Source: Trichobilharzia regenti
Taxonomy: Eukaryota > Platyhelminthes > Trematoda > Strigeidida > Schistosomatidae
Direction: 5' to 3'
Length of the DNA stretch: 64,000 nt
NCBI GenBank assembly: GCA_944472135.2
Contig: OX235263.1
Span: 83,980,721 to 84,044,720, forward strand
A model generated the notes under the pieces. It was not told the origin of the DNA. It made no database searches and worked only from the letters and a program-made list of their open reading frames with translations. Positions 33,891 to 44,479 of the stretch are shown here, piece by piece. The translations under genes and the position numbers were made by a program. The first letter of the stretch is position 1. Every line of letters starts with the position of its first letter.

Positions 33891-34249
33891 ATATTATTTT
33901 TCTCAGTCGAGTCCTAAAGCGGATAAAGTCAATACTTACGGTGACAGTTAACGTTGATCGAGAATTAAATTTGGAAACTGCTTCCACACTATGAATTGCA
34001 GTGGTCCAAGTCTTTATTAACCTTATTCAACAGCTGTGTGTCTATTACATTGGTCGTCACATATCAGATGATTCACAGCGGAGTCTTTGAAATGGGCGTA
34101 GAAGTGAAACAATTCTTGTTGCTTAGTATGACCAATGATATTCCTCATTGTGCTGGACTGGATTATGCGTCAAACTGTGCATGCAAGTGAGAAGACAGGA
34201 TTGCGTTGGACTGATAAGAAAACTCTAGAAAGGTCTGGATTTCGGAGAT
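33891..34249. other. Intron 6, nothing recognised
   Basis: No frame with a domain and no repeat match. Confidence 0.3.
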
Positions 34250-35095
34250 GACTAAAGTTTAATGTCACATTAACTCGAAGACTTGCAGGTGAAAACCAAC
34301 GAACTGGCTGAAGAGACTGGCAGGGAAAATAGGACTCCAGTTGAACATATAGACGACGGAGGTGATGAAGATAACCAACTAACCAACAATCATCACCAAC
34401 GGGAGAGATTTGACAGAGGTTACTTCCTGCCTACACTTATCTAGGAAGCATGGTTTCAACCACAGGCAGTCGGAATGGATGAAGATGTCTACGCCAGCCA
34501 GTCGGAATCCGAAAGGCAAGATACGGCTTCATCAACCTGAGACCAGTTTGGAAATCCCATCCGCTCACTCTGCCGGTATAAATAACAAGATTTGGGTTTT
34601 CAACACCAATGAGAAGTCAGTCAGTCCTTCTATATGGGTCAAAAATTTGGCCATCACATCACGACAAGCATTTCCAACATGCCATTGCAGACTTTTATAA
34701 ACAGCTCTCCACTTTCCTGACTGGCTCTGTGTATTGAAGATCAAATGGCCGAATGGCCAGAAAGAATTAGTAACAAGAAACTCTGGCTGAATCAAACCAA
34801 CTGAGAGGTGATTATTCAACAAATATGCAGAATAAAATTGAGATGGATTTCGCATACACAGACACTAAGGAGGCCGTTGAATGACATCACTCCTAATACA
34901 GGCCATCACTCGAGTCAATGCGTGAGAGACATGGAGGAGATTAGAGGAGGTGAGGAGATGAGAGATTATGGAAAAACTTGGGCTCAGCCAGCTGAACAGG
35001 ACAGCAGAAAATAGAACAAAGCGGTGACGGGATGTCCAAGCCGCCCTATGCTCCACTCGGAACTTAAGGGAATAATAAATAATCTTCCCTTGATT
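34250..35095 (+). mobile_element. RTE family A RT-to-3'-end fragment
   Basis: Plus strand: TNELAEETGRENRTPVEHIDD (34290-34350), the INNKIWVFNTNEKSV block (34580-34620) and the QQICRIKLRWISHTQTLRRPLND block (34820-34890), then the CTATGCTCCACTCGGAACTTAAGGG tail and AATAATAAATAA end at 35045-35085. Frameshifts throughout. Confidence 0.7.
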
Positions 35096-35382
35096 TGTTT
35101 GATTTCATTATCGTAATCTTCTGACTTTACTAGTTAGACTCCAGACTAGATCATATGAATCCTTGGCTAGAGCTGCCTTTACAGCCTTAATCACTGTGTA
35201 TCTACTAGATCAAATATGTGGGATGATATTCTACCTCAGTGTCTAATTTCTACACTTAAATTGGGCAAAATCGATTCGGTGTACTCCTTGTCAGCTTAAA
35301 CAGCTAGTACAAATTCAGTTGGTTTTAAACTCAACTGAAGTGTTATGTTTCCCTGGAAATGCAAAGAATAAACAATAAACAC

Positions 35383-35383
<1 letters not shown>

Positions 35384-35422
<39 letters not shown>
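35384..35422. repeat. (TA)n microsatellite
   Basis: Uninterrupted AT run next to an RTE A-like tail block (TTCCCTGGAAATGCAAAGAATAA, 35348-35370). Confidence 0.95.
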
Positions 35423-35426
<4 letters not shown>

Positions 35427-35589
35427 ATGAAATAATTATTCAAGGTAATTGATTTGAACAAGAGATTACTTTCGTTTGGCTGAAGATCATTGATCATTGA
35501 ACTTAAGAAAGTAGGAAAGGACTATTCTCCATCTATAAGTAAGAAACCTTTTTATGTACGACTGCAATTCAAGGGTGAGGCACACCTAG

Positions 35590-35760
35590 TGCAATAATCA
35601 CTAACAAGGTAAGAAAATCTATTCAAAGAGCTATTAATGCTGGCAAACTACAAGTCCTATTTTCTACACCACTGATGGTGATTCCTCGATTGAAAGATGA
35701 AGTACCTAGACTAGCCACTTCTAGTTGTATCTACCAGTTCGACTGCGCTTGTGGTTATAG
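35590..35760 (+). pseudogene. Penelope-like element, 5' half of a GIY-YIG domain interrupted by RTE
   Basis: In frame: SIQRAINAGKLQVLFSTPL, LKDEVPRLATSSCIYQFDCACGYS. CIYQFDCACGY is the PLE GIY-YIG lead. The reading stops at the 13-bp duplication CTTGTGGTTATAG (35748-35760), where an RTE copy inserted; coding resumes at 36963. Confidence 0.75.
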
Positions 35761-36962
35761 TCTGTCTGGATTCAACATAGAACTTGGCACCGAAGTGCAC
35801 CAGTTCGAGTTGCCACGTTCCAAATAGCACACAGAGGTAGACAACAAGATGAGTTAAGAGAATCAATAGAGTTTGACAAGAATAAGAGCGAAACAGAATG
35901 GGTAATGGTAGGAAGGAATATAAAAGATTACAGAGACTGAATACATCTGCGCCATTGACAACGATTTTGAGCCATGTCACCTATTGTCTCCAGCCATTGA
36001 TTCCTAGAGTCCCGAGGGCCCCAACCCGGGAGTCTGCATCTCCCTACCTGACTCAGTTTAACTGTCAAGGATTTCATGGATTGATGCCATGTTTTTGTTT
36101 GGCCACCACTGGCTCTTTTCCAACCTGAACCTATGTCAGCTAGCAATGCCCGTCGGGGGAGGCGGTGGTTAGGCATGCGCACCACGTGACCTAGCCATCT
36201 TAGTCTATGTAACTTTATAGCCTCGTCGATTGATTTCCCCTCTTTGCCCAACACTCTACGCCTAACGTCAACATTACTTATCTTGTGAAACCACCTAACG
36301 TGAGACAGGGATCGCAGACATCTATGATCGAAAGCAGTTAACCTTTTCATGTCTTCAACGCGTATTGGCCATGTTTCAGAGCCATAGAGAAGGACGGAGC
36401 GAACTGATGAGCAGTACACACGTCCCTTGGTTGATAACCGGATGTCACGCCTACGCCAGAGATGGTGTAAGTCAGCGAAAGCAGCTCGAGCTTTTCGGAT
36501 CCGTGCTGAGATTTCATCGCCAATCAGTCCGTTGGTGCTAATACAACTTCCCAAGTAGGTGAAGTGGTCAACATGTTCTATCACTTCACTCCCTATCACT
36601 AAGTTAGGGGTTGACGTGGTCCAGTCCTGTAGCAGCATCTTACATTTTGCAGGGGCGAATCGCATGCCAAACATACGAAGATTGCTGCTCAAGGTGTTCA
36701 GAAGACTCTGCATTTTTTCAGCATCCTCCCCTAACAGGACTATGTCATCTGCATATTCTAAGTCCATTAGATTATTCCCTGGTAATAAGTCGATTCCTAA
36801 GTCACTACGTTCAGTTAAGGATACTTCCGTTAGCATATCTATGACGAAGTTAAACAGAAATGGGGAAAGTGGACATCCCTGTCGGACACCACTGGTTGTT
36901 ACCAATTCAGATGACAATTCCCCATAAGCCCTTACACGACTACGTGAGTTTGAATAGAGTGC
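35761..36962 (-). mobile_element. RTE family B, 5'-truncated copy with target-site duplication
   Basis: A 1202-bp insertion in minus orientation, bounded by CTTGTGGTTATAG at 35748-35760 and 36963-36975. It contains the longest RT frame of the window (35928-36917). The 3' untranslated region with the plus-strand CAGTTCGAGTTGCCACGTTCC motif lies at 35761-35927. Sister copy: 9089-9966. Confidence 0.85.
35928..36917 (-). CDS. RTE-clade reverse transcriptase, 329 residues, N-terminally truncated
   Basis: The frame encodes the RT from the finger/palm boundary to the C-terminus: [14 protein letters not shown] at residues 10-23, catalytic YADDIVLLG at 55-63, FTYLGSCIS near 122, [37 protein letters not shown] and a terminal [15 protein letters not shown]. 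In RTE elements this enzyme copies the element RNA at a nicked target. The APE endonuclease and RT fingers are missing because of 5' truncation, and the Met is just the first in the open stretch. Family is SR2/Perere-3-like; the exact name needs a search. It is unusually well preserved for this window, suggesting a recent insertion. Confidence 0.85.
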   Translation of the reverse strand: MSSELVTTSGVRQGCPLSPFLFNFVIDMLTEVSLTERSDLGIDLLPGNNLMDLEYADDIVLLGEDAEKMQSLLNTLSSNLRMFGMRFAPAKCKMLLQDWTTSTPNLVIGSEVIEHVDHFTYLGSCISTNGLIGDEISARIRKARAAFADLHHLWRRRDIRLSTKGRVYCSSVRSVLLYGSETWPIRVEDMKRLTAFDHRCLRSLSHVRWFHKISNVDVRRRVLGKEGKSIDEAIKLHRLRWLGHVVRMPNHRLPRRALLADIGSGWKRASGGQTKTWHQSMKSLTVKLSQVGRCRLPGWGPRDSRNQWLETIGDMAQNRCQWRRCIQSL

Positions 36963-37530
36963 CTTGTGGTTATAGTAGCGATTTATATTGGCTGTTGCTC
37001 TAGGAACTTGAGTTTTCGTGCTCTCTCGGGAACATCTTCCAGTGTGGTGTAGTAAGAACCATCAACAGCTCAGTATTAGACCACCTGTTCCGAACCCGTC
37101 ACAAAGCCAGCATTGAAGAATCCTTCTCGGTCACCTATCATGTGCCTAATAAATTTCCAACAACGTCGAGGTACCGCATACTCCAAACACCTTAGTCTAT
37201 CGCGATTCGCGTGAAACAACCAGTGCTTTGTGTGCAAAAGAAGCAAGTCCAACCACTACTACTGCTCTGGCTGGTCTTCAGTGGAGACTATAAATTCATG
37301 AATATGTATTATTATTATTATTCCTAATTTTTCTAATATTCAGTGCATATTGTTATGTTCATGCTATCGAACTGTAATCCACTGATATTGCTGTTATGAT
37401 TGATTCGATGTTACTTAAACAGCTTTGATGTTGTTAATAACACCAATTCATTTACTCACTATTATGTATGTATAACTAGAACCTGATGAAGAGCAGGTTA
37501 TCGAAAAGAATATTCTTTGTTCACTAACCA
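36963..37530 (+). pseudogene. Penelope-like element, continuation of GIY-YIG domain and 3' region
   Basis: After the target duplication the plus strand reads YIGCCSRNLSFRAL (shifted frame), then SVLDHLFRTRHKASIEESFSVTYHVPNKF and KQPVLCVQKKQVQPLLLLW, the usual PLE C-terminus. The 3' region carries a hammerhead-like motif at 37479-37522. Confidence 0.7.
37479..37522 (+). ncRNA. Hammerhead-like motif at PLE 3' end
   Basis: Stem I GAAC (37479-37482) with GTTC (37519-37522); box CTGATGA (37483-37489); GAA at 37503-37505; helix III AAGAATATTCTT (37506-37517) as a perfect palindrome; cleavage nucleotide T at 37518. Stem II is weak, with an extra A after the box. Boxes are intact, so it may be marginally active. 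Confidence 0.5.
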
Positions 37531-38094
37531 TTCTTTTTATAGAACTTAAGACCATTTTTTAAAGTTCTATGTAATCTAATAGCGTAACGTGAGAGAATAG
37601 GAGAAAACGTGGTAACGAACTTTTATTTACAGAATAACACATTATATTTATACATTCCTAGTCACATCAAACTTCGGCTAGATCAGGGGATAACAAATTA
37701 TTCTGATTGGTCGACAACCAGCTCAAGGTTAAACAAGTTGTCCAATCAGGTTGTTCCATGTCCACAATGTAAATTAAATCCAGATATTTTCAGAGATAAA
37801 CACTTCTCACCTTTGCAGTCATTAACTTAGAACTTTGATTTCAGTTTGACTGCTTTTTATCAATCTCTGCACCGCACACGCCACAATAAATTATCGAGTA
37901 ACAAAGAAATTCATGGTTGACTTTGGAGTGTAGCACTGTATCAGTGTTACTACATTATAACATATATGATTAGTTCAATCTACTAAAATAAAGATTTATC
38001 AGGTAGTGTGGACAATAGTAGTAGTATATAGCACATTCTATATCTTTTGTATCAGTAATCATTTGGAGTGAAATCAGGAGACTAGACTGGACAC
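37531..38094. other. Intron 6, open frame of unknown status at 37606-37830
   Basis: A TTTATTTACAG acceptor-like site precedes a frame ending PCPQCKLNPDIFRDKHFSPLQSLT-stop. It could be an alternative terminal exon, but no donor, homologue or phase support was found. Confidence 0.25.
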
Positions 38095-38470
38095 CTATTA
38101 TTTATTTATTTCCATTGTTATTATTCTCTTAGGTCCCGAAACGAACATAGGGCTTCAACAGGACATCTCTGCTTCATCATGTTCTATGAAGTCCACTTTA
38201 GCTGTTTTCACTGGCTTCGCCTATAAGCTTTGATCTCCTCTTCACATGATCGTCTCCATATCATATTCTGACGCAGAGACTGGCGCGCCATCTCACTCAA
38301 CCGTTTCCTCAGAATCTGTCTGATCTATCGCCTTTTTCATTCGGCAGTTTTGTTGGCCAGTATGTTGTTGATTGGTTGGTTGGTTGGTTCGTTCCCATGG
38401 TTCATCTGATCTTCGGTATGGAGTGAAGAGATGTGGACAGTTAGTGTTCATCACCTGAGGCTTATAAATC
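38095..38470 (-). mobile_element. RTE family A 3' fragment
   Basis: Minus-strand 3' end at the TTATTTATTT tract (38098-38115), the CGAACATAGGGCTTCAAC tail block, then the GATCTCCTCTTCACATGA and GTTGGTTCGTTCCCA blocks seen in the other family A copies. Coding is decayed. Confidence 0.65.
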
Positions 38471-38919
38471 AATTCGTGTGGTATTATAAACTACTGATTA
38501 GTTAATGCAATGAATAGTAGTTGAATATCACTCACATCAGTCAGATCGAAGTGACAATGATAATTTAGTTGAACTAAATACACCGTTGATGAGCTCGATT
38601 AGCATCGAGCAGAACGGCCGTTTGGGCCTTTTTTTTACATCGTTTCGATTCGACTAAGTGATAAACACTACTGGTCAGTGTGATGACTGGTAAGTAGCAT
38701 CCAACTACTGATTTCAATGTGTAAGTAATATGTAAGATCATACTATTTCTTTCGCTTTTTTCACATTGTGATATGAATATTCTTTATGTCTAAAAACAAC
38801 AGTCTGGTGATTGATTGATTCTAACTCCCCCCTCGTACTGTGTATTAATTTATAAATGGTAAGTTATCAAAAATTTCTCTCCCTCCTTCTTTCTACTTCA
38901 TTTTCGTGTTTTATTTTAG
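38471..38919. other. End of intron 6, nothing recognised
   Basis: Ends in a T-rich tract and TTATTTTAG acceptor for exon 7. Confidence 0.35.
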
Positions 38920-39204
38920 CTTGAATCTTTAATGCCATGGATTTTACAATTAATCAGTATAAATCAAAAGCAACAATTAGAAATCACCCGCCTAAAAAAT
39001 CATACCAATGAATTAAAAGAACAACTTGAGTTAACTAAAACAAATACAGTCAAACAAGTTAATGAAATGGCTAAACATATGGCAAATTTAACTGATGAAT
39101 TACAATGTTTACGTCATGATGAACATCATCATCAACAACAACAACAGCAAATTAACTGTTTATCTTCACCGTCTTCTAATGATAATTCATCGAAAAAAAT
39201 AAGT
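38920..39204 (+). CDS. PPP1R21-like: PPP1R21-like gene, coding exon 7 (residues 451-545), possibly terminal
   Basis: Acceptor TTATTTTAG, phase 0. Encodes a strong coiled coil: ITRLKNHTNELKEQLELTK and QVNEMAKHMANLTDELQCLR, then a His/Gln-rich tract and a Ser/Asn-rich end. It parallels the vertebrate C-terminal block ISRLQDELTTTKRSYEDQ and MSDHLCSMNETLSKQREEIDTLK (the TTKRSYEDQ region), which also precedes a short basic tail. A perfect GTAAGT donor follows at 39205, but reading through it gives five more residues and a TAA at 39220-39222, with an AATAAA at 39346-39351, so this could be the last exon. No later exon was found. Confidence 0.65.
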
Positions 39205-39520
39205 GTAAGTCACCTGTTTTAACAACGGGTCCTTAATAACTACATAACATCTGTTTTGTGACTGGCAGATTAAATCTAGGGGGGATTTGATTGCTCCAAA
39301 AGTCAGCCTTGAGAAAAATCAAGCGGTTAGGTTGTAAGCTTATCAAATAAAGTATAATTATATTTCAGTAGTTTTACACACAATGATAAGTTTTGTTATT
39401 GGTAATATTTCGAACAAAATTACTACCCGTGTTCACACTACTGTTAGAATGTAAGCTTATCCTTATCGACTTTATCGAAAGTCTGCAACAGTGCCGTAAT
39501 GCGGTTTCTAAATACAGATC
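39205..39520. other. 3' flank or intron 7 start, with candidate poly(A) signal
   Basis: AATAAA at 39346-39351 lies 124 nt after the read-through stop. Confidence 0.4.
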
Positions 39521-40265
39521 AGGTACTGTAAGATAAAATTAGTTAACCAAAGTTTAACTGTTAAAGGTATCGCAGAATCAAGGAGCATATGCCCAACAAA
39601 GTGAGATCAGAAGCCTTGCCCAACAGAACCACACACTTTAACGATTTCAACAAACAGTCCTAAGTCACAATGACCTGACCGTCATTCCGTCTGTCCTATT
39701 GAAGCAGAGAAGAACAACGTTGTTTGTATTTTTCTTCTGTGTGTTGAAGTTTCTTTATCAATTGAGTTGATTTTCTGTGGTAGGGTAGGGTGGCCTAGCC
39801 CCACATCCAACCTTCCCTCGTTATCTCTAACCTAGGGCCGGCTGGTAAACTAGACGAGGTTAACACTGTCTCTTCCAAAAAGGACTCTTTGCGGTCCGAA
39901 TGCAAGAAAGTGATTTTTGCGTCCTGCTGTATAGCTGCCTGAGACTTCCTTGAGACTCACACAGGCATAAAATGCTCCAAAGGTAGCGAAAAGACGATCA
40001 TTCTTGGTTGAATCTATGTGTAATAATAACAGTGACAACATCAACAACTCAAAATTACGTCAACAGTGTCGTTAGACAGGTATCCTAGGCGCATAAAAGA
40101 AACACTGTAGAACAAAATTAGTTAACCAAAATTCAACTGTTAGAAGTGCTTTAGAATCAAGGAGAATACTCCCAACAAGTTGGGATAAAAAACTTTGGCC
40201 ACAAGAATCACACAGCATGGCGTCCCACAGACAGTCAGAATGGGTCAGAATGACCATTGATTCAC
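39521..40265. repeat. Direct repeat pair of about 160 bp around a SINE B-like body
   Basis: 39525-39685 and 40105-40260 share AAAATTAGTTAACCAAA, TTCAACTGTTA, AGAATCAAGGAG and the ACAGTC...GTCAGAATG-type blocks in the same order and direction. Between them, 39775-39860 contains a body like SINE family B on the minus strand (CTAGCCCCACATCCAACCTTCC). It may be a small LTR-like unit or tandem duplication. Confidence 0.5.
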
Positions 40266-40269
40266 TCAA

Positions 40270-41329
40270 ACAAAATCACATCGTAAAACAACGTATCATT
40301 GATGTATTTCACAATTACAAAGAGAAGCATTAAAACTCGAGATTAAACAGGAAGGAGAACAAATAATAGAGATCAGATCAACATATGATATACAAAGGTC
40401 AGAGCAATAACATGGTCCAGGAGAAAAATGGATAATAATATTCACAAATTTAGTTAAGGCATCCAAATAAGTAGAAATATTGTGATTAGATCGTTGAGGG
40501 GTGGGGGGGGTTGGATTTTCCAAGCAATTATTATGTTACAGTAACTCCACTCCGTAGAAAACCAACACCTATACTGAAATTTCAAAGCTTGAAGCTCAGG
40601 GCCCTATGTTCCCTTGGAATGCAAAGAATATATATATTTGATTGGACACCAGTCAGTGTCCAGTATAGTGTTTGTGTCTAGTCCTATCTTTGGTGCAGAC
40701 TGAATTCTAATGCATTCTAAAATTCGTGGAAACCCTAGAAATTAGTAAGTTTAAACCATCTTTGTGTGTTCAAAAACACTTTTTTTCCAGTATTTATTGT
40801 TAATTGTTTTTGGTTTTTTGCTGAGAAGCTGACAAATCCCTATCTGTCTTCAATTACTTACAGAGTACTCTATTCAGCGTTTTGAAACGATGATCACGCG
40901 TTCAGTGAAGTAGCCCATACTTTCAAAAATCCCGCGTGAACTAAAAGTTACAATTTAATTGAATGGATGACTATTTTCAGTATTATTATTATTGTAGTAA
41001 GTAAAATTTTACCAGCTTCCTAATATACACATATTACCTATTTGAAGGAATAATTGAAACTGGTCGATGTTATCTTCACTGCTAGTCCAGATTGTTGTTT
41101 AAATCTATCAGCTGTCATATTTACTTATTCGTATCTTTTTTTGACTTTTTCCGAAGATCAACTCTTTTGTTTCTTCTTTGCCTTTATGTTTTCTACTACA
41201 AATATTGATTTTCCGTGTGTGTGTGTGTATGCATGTATGGATGAATGGATGGATGCGTATGATATCATGCAGTTCGATCTGTTTTCATTTCAGAGAATGA
41301 GTAGTGTACATTCTTGAAATTGTGATTTT

Positions 41330-41335
<6 letters not shown>
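40270..41335. other. Unassigned, RTE A-like tail at 40590-40635
   Basis: CTATGTTCCCTTGGAATGCAAAGAATA at 40604-40630 matches the family A tail. A block at 40660-40710 (TAGTCCTATCTTTGGTGCAGAC) recurs at 63870-63900. No gene. Confidence 0.4.

Positions 41336-41362
<27 letters not shown>
41336..41362. repeat. (TA)n microsatellite
   Basis: Uninterrupted TA run. Confidence 0.9.
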
Positions 41363-41384
41363 GCTTAATATTAATACTTTTTTC

Positions 41385-41575
41385 ATTTCCTTGCGTTCTG
41401 AGTGGGGTGGTTAGCCCCATGCCCTCCTCAACCTTCCCTCTTCACCAAGCCTGCTACTACTACTATAGTCGGCTGAGCGAGGTTTAGGAGTGCGTCGGTG
41501 TTCGACCCGGGGATCGAACACCCGGACCATGTGGTTGTCTAGTGATAACATTCTACGATTGTGAACTACCGACTC
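41385..41575 (-). mobile_element. SINE family B copy
   Basis: Minus-strand tRNA-like head with GTTCGATCCCCGG, CTCCTAAACCTCGC body, GGCTAACCACCCC and a tail with CTCAGAACGCAAGGAAATGAAAA. The head has a duplicated GGTGTTCGA segment (two box-B-like words). Confidence 0.6.
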
Positions 41576-42308
41576 AACAATATTGTTATGAAATGTCTGT
41601 TTGATTTATTCTCTTAGCTGGTTGCCAGCAGTGGAGTTTAGGATGCCAGTCTCTGCCTATTCGGAAGAGGATTGGTCAGTTGGATGTATGCTCAAAATGT
41701 TCATTTGCCAAAATATATAACACTGATCAGACATTTTTAGCTTGAATGCACAAGGATGAATAAATAAGTGTTAACAGGATGTTGATGGCAAGAAGTGCAA
41801 TATCATGTCTCTATTTGTTATTATTAACGTTAACTGAACAGTATCATTCAAGGTTTTGTTCTCTATGGATTACCAAGCTAGCTGTATTTTGAATTGATGG
41901 TAGGAAGGTGACATTCATTGACAGACTGACTGAGTTTCATTTTTAGAGAATGTTTTACAAACTGAAGTAGTTCAAATAAAGGTAGAGAAGGAAAAACAGA
42001 TATTCAAAAGAATGACAATTAGGCAGAAACATGAAGGAGGTGGCATGCATAGTTAATATCGAAAAAGATGACAGTTTAGTGGATATAGGAAATTACATTG
42101 AGTGTGAATACATCTGGATTATTGATTTGGAGTCACACCGACTTCCAACAGTTAGCTCTTTCCCTTATTCCCCCTAATGAATTTGAATAAAACACGAATA
42201 AAAATGCACCATCACTACTAATTTCATTGGCTTCTCATCAGTTGCTTACAGGCCAAAGTCATTATGTAATATATCTACCGAAACAATTTTAACATAAGAA
42301 GACAGTTG

Positions 42309-42352
42309 CAGCGAAGAAAATTTTCTTTTCGACGAAGTCATCATCTAGGCTG
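42309..42352 (-). ncRNA. Hammerhead-like motif, left arm of PLE pair
   Basis: Mirror copy of 43648-43691 with the same stem I, boxes and helix III. Confidence 0.45.
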
Positions 42353-43647
42353 TACATTCGTGTATTTATATCAAATGGATGGGAAAGTTCCAGAATAATA
42401 TCCGGTCAAGGGTCAAATTAATAAAAATTAAAATTGGAATGCCATAATAAACAGGGGGATGGATAAAACAAACAAAGTAGCATTATAATAACTAAGAAGA
42501 CTGACATTGTGCAATTAGGGGTTAGAAATGTAGAAATAACAAAATAGACAGGATGTTTGGATAAAAACTAATGTGATGAATAATTGTTTATGCAATCAGG
42601 GATTAAATATGTAGAAATAGTAAAATGACAAAATAAACACTAAGTTCGGGTATGAAAATATGGTAGTGTAAACAGGGATTAAGAAAAACTTGAAATAACA
42701 TGAATAAACAGGAAGTTTAGATAAGAAAGGCGATGGGATGGTGATTACTAAAAATTACCTGTTTATGATGGCCATGGCAAGGACAGGGGTTGGGCGTATT
42801 TCTTTTGTATACAAAGCGTGGGTTTGAGCTTTTGTATAGCTAGCGCCTCGGCTATGCTCAGATGTCTTGATTTTACTCCCTTTGATGGGTTTGATCGAAT
42901 CTTGTAAATGATTTTGAAGGATTTTTCGAGTGGCGCTGAATGTCCTGAATTCACCAGGTGTTCTGTCACCGAACTATTTACCCGTTTTCGTTCTCCTTTT
43001 ACTAGCCAGGCTGGATAGTGTTCACGAGCGCGTTTTTCAAGTCAGCGCATGGTACGGCGCCACTCGAAAAATCCTTCAAAATCATTTACAAGATTCGATC
43101 AAACCCATCAAAGGGAGTAAAATCAAGACATCTGAGCATAGCCGAGGCGCTAGCTATACAAAAGCTCAAACCCACGCTTTGTATACAAAAGAAATACGCC
43201 CAACCCCTGTCCTTGCCATGGCCATCATAAACAGGTAATTTTTAGTAATCACCATCCCATCGCCTTTCTTATCTAAACTTCCTGTTTATTCATGTTATTT
43301 CAAGTTTTTCTTAATCCCTGTTTACACTACCATATTTTCATACCCGAACTTAGTGTTTATTTTGTCATTTTACTATTTCTACATATTTAATCCCTGATTG
43401 CATAAACTATTATTCATCACATTAGTTTTTATCCAAACATCCTGTCTATTTTGTTATTTCTACATTTCTAACTCCTAATTTCACAATGTCAGTCTTCTTA
43501 GTTATTTTAATGCTATTTTGTTTGTTTTATCCATCCCCCTGTTTATTATGGCATTCTAATTCCCAATTTTAATTTTTATTAATTTGACCCTTGACCGGAT
43601 ATTATTCTGGAACTTTCCCATCCATTTGATATAAATACACGAATGTA

Positions 43648-43691
43648 CAGCCTAGATGATGACTTCGTCGAAAAGAAAATTTTCTTCGCTG
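43648..43691 (+). ncRNA. Hammerhead-like motif, right arm of PLE pair
   Basis: Stem I CAGC (43648-43651) with GCTG (43688-43691); box reads CTAGATGA, that is CTGATGA with one inserted A; stem II GAC-TTC-GTC; GAA at 43670-43672; helix III AAGAAAATTTTCTT (43673-43686), fully palindromic; cleavage nucleotide C at 43687. The extra A probably impairs activity. Confidence 0.5.
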
Positions 43692-43799
43692 CAACTGTCT
43701 TCTTATTTACTCCTATGACCCAATGTGTATATTCCGTAATTTTAACATACTTGCGCAGAGTTCATTTTTAAACAAAAATCAATCAGTATAATATACATA

Positions 43800-44310
43800 C
43801 AGTAATTATATATATGTATATGAAAGAGGGGAAAATATCCAGTTACCAAGGCGAGGAGAGACTGATAACCGCTCCTTTCTGAACTCATAAATCGGGTTTC
43901 TGGCGCTTGATGTAGATTGCTTAGGTAAACTTAAGGAGAATTGAGCTGTTTTGCTTATTGATGATTTTAAATGATATTGCGACGTCCACCTCATGGCCCG
44001 TGTCAAGCAGATACCTGGCTATGGCACTGTCTAAAGCATTTGTTGCGTTTAGACGTAGGGCTTTGTGGCACAATTTCAGAAAATCGCAGGTACACCCTTC
44101 TTTCTGTTTTTCCTATCTAACTGCTCCCGAAGACACATGTAAAATTGTTTATACAGTTGGAGTTGACGTGAGGAAGATATCTGTGGATTTTTGATTGCAC
44201 CCAAAAGCAAGTTGTTCGATAGACGGGAACGAGCTAAGCTGCAGGATAGGCTCTGGCTAGAGACGTCCTCAATCTTCTGTTGACAATCGCTTTTATATTT
44301 CCACATTTTT
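43800..44310 (-). pseudogene. Penelope-like element GIY-YIG and C-terminus, with stops
   Basis: Minus strand, shifting frames: NNFTCVFGSS-stop-IGKTERRVYLRF, where the stop replaces the first Tyr of YIG, then ARYLLDTGHEVD and SFKIINKQNSSILLKF. An upstream 76-codon frame (44076-44306) covers the preceding region in another phase. Different subfamily from the 42295-43705 pair. Confidence 0.6.
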
Positions 44311-44479
44311 AATCAAGTTGAATGGAGATGGGCTTTTCCTCCACTGTGATTTGTTTGACTCTTGTCAGGCAGCCTACAATTCTCTATGTGGCTCAAACCA
44401 ACTGGTAAAGATTTCATTAACTGATATCAAGTTTTGGTTTGACCAACCTAATTCATATTATTATTATCACTATAACTAT

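Larger units (their letters stand above)
42295..43705. mobile_element. Pair of Penelope-like 3' ends as a head-to-head inverted repeat
   Basis: Arms 42295-42936 (minus) and 43057-43705 (plus) are near-identical reverse complements; the 120-bp centre differs. Each arm encodes the PLE C-terminus (SFKIIYKIRSNPSKGVKS, SIAEALAIQKLKPTLCIQKKYAQPLSLPW-stop; 42763-42969 and 43018-43230) followed by about 420 bp of 3' region ending in a hammerhead-like motif. Inverted terminal structures are a known outcome of PLE insertion. Confidence 0.8.

Noticed and set aside
36559..36927. Plus-strand frame of 122 codons
   Set aside because: Antisense shadow of the RTE reverse transcriptase at 35928-36917.
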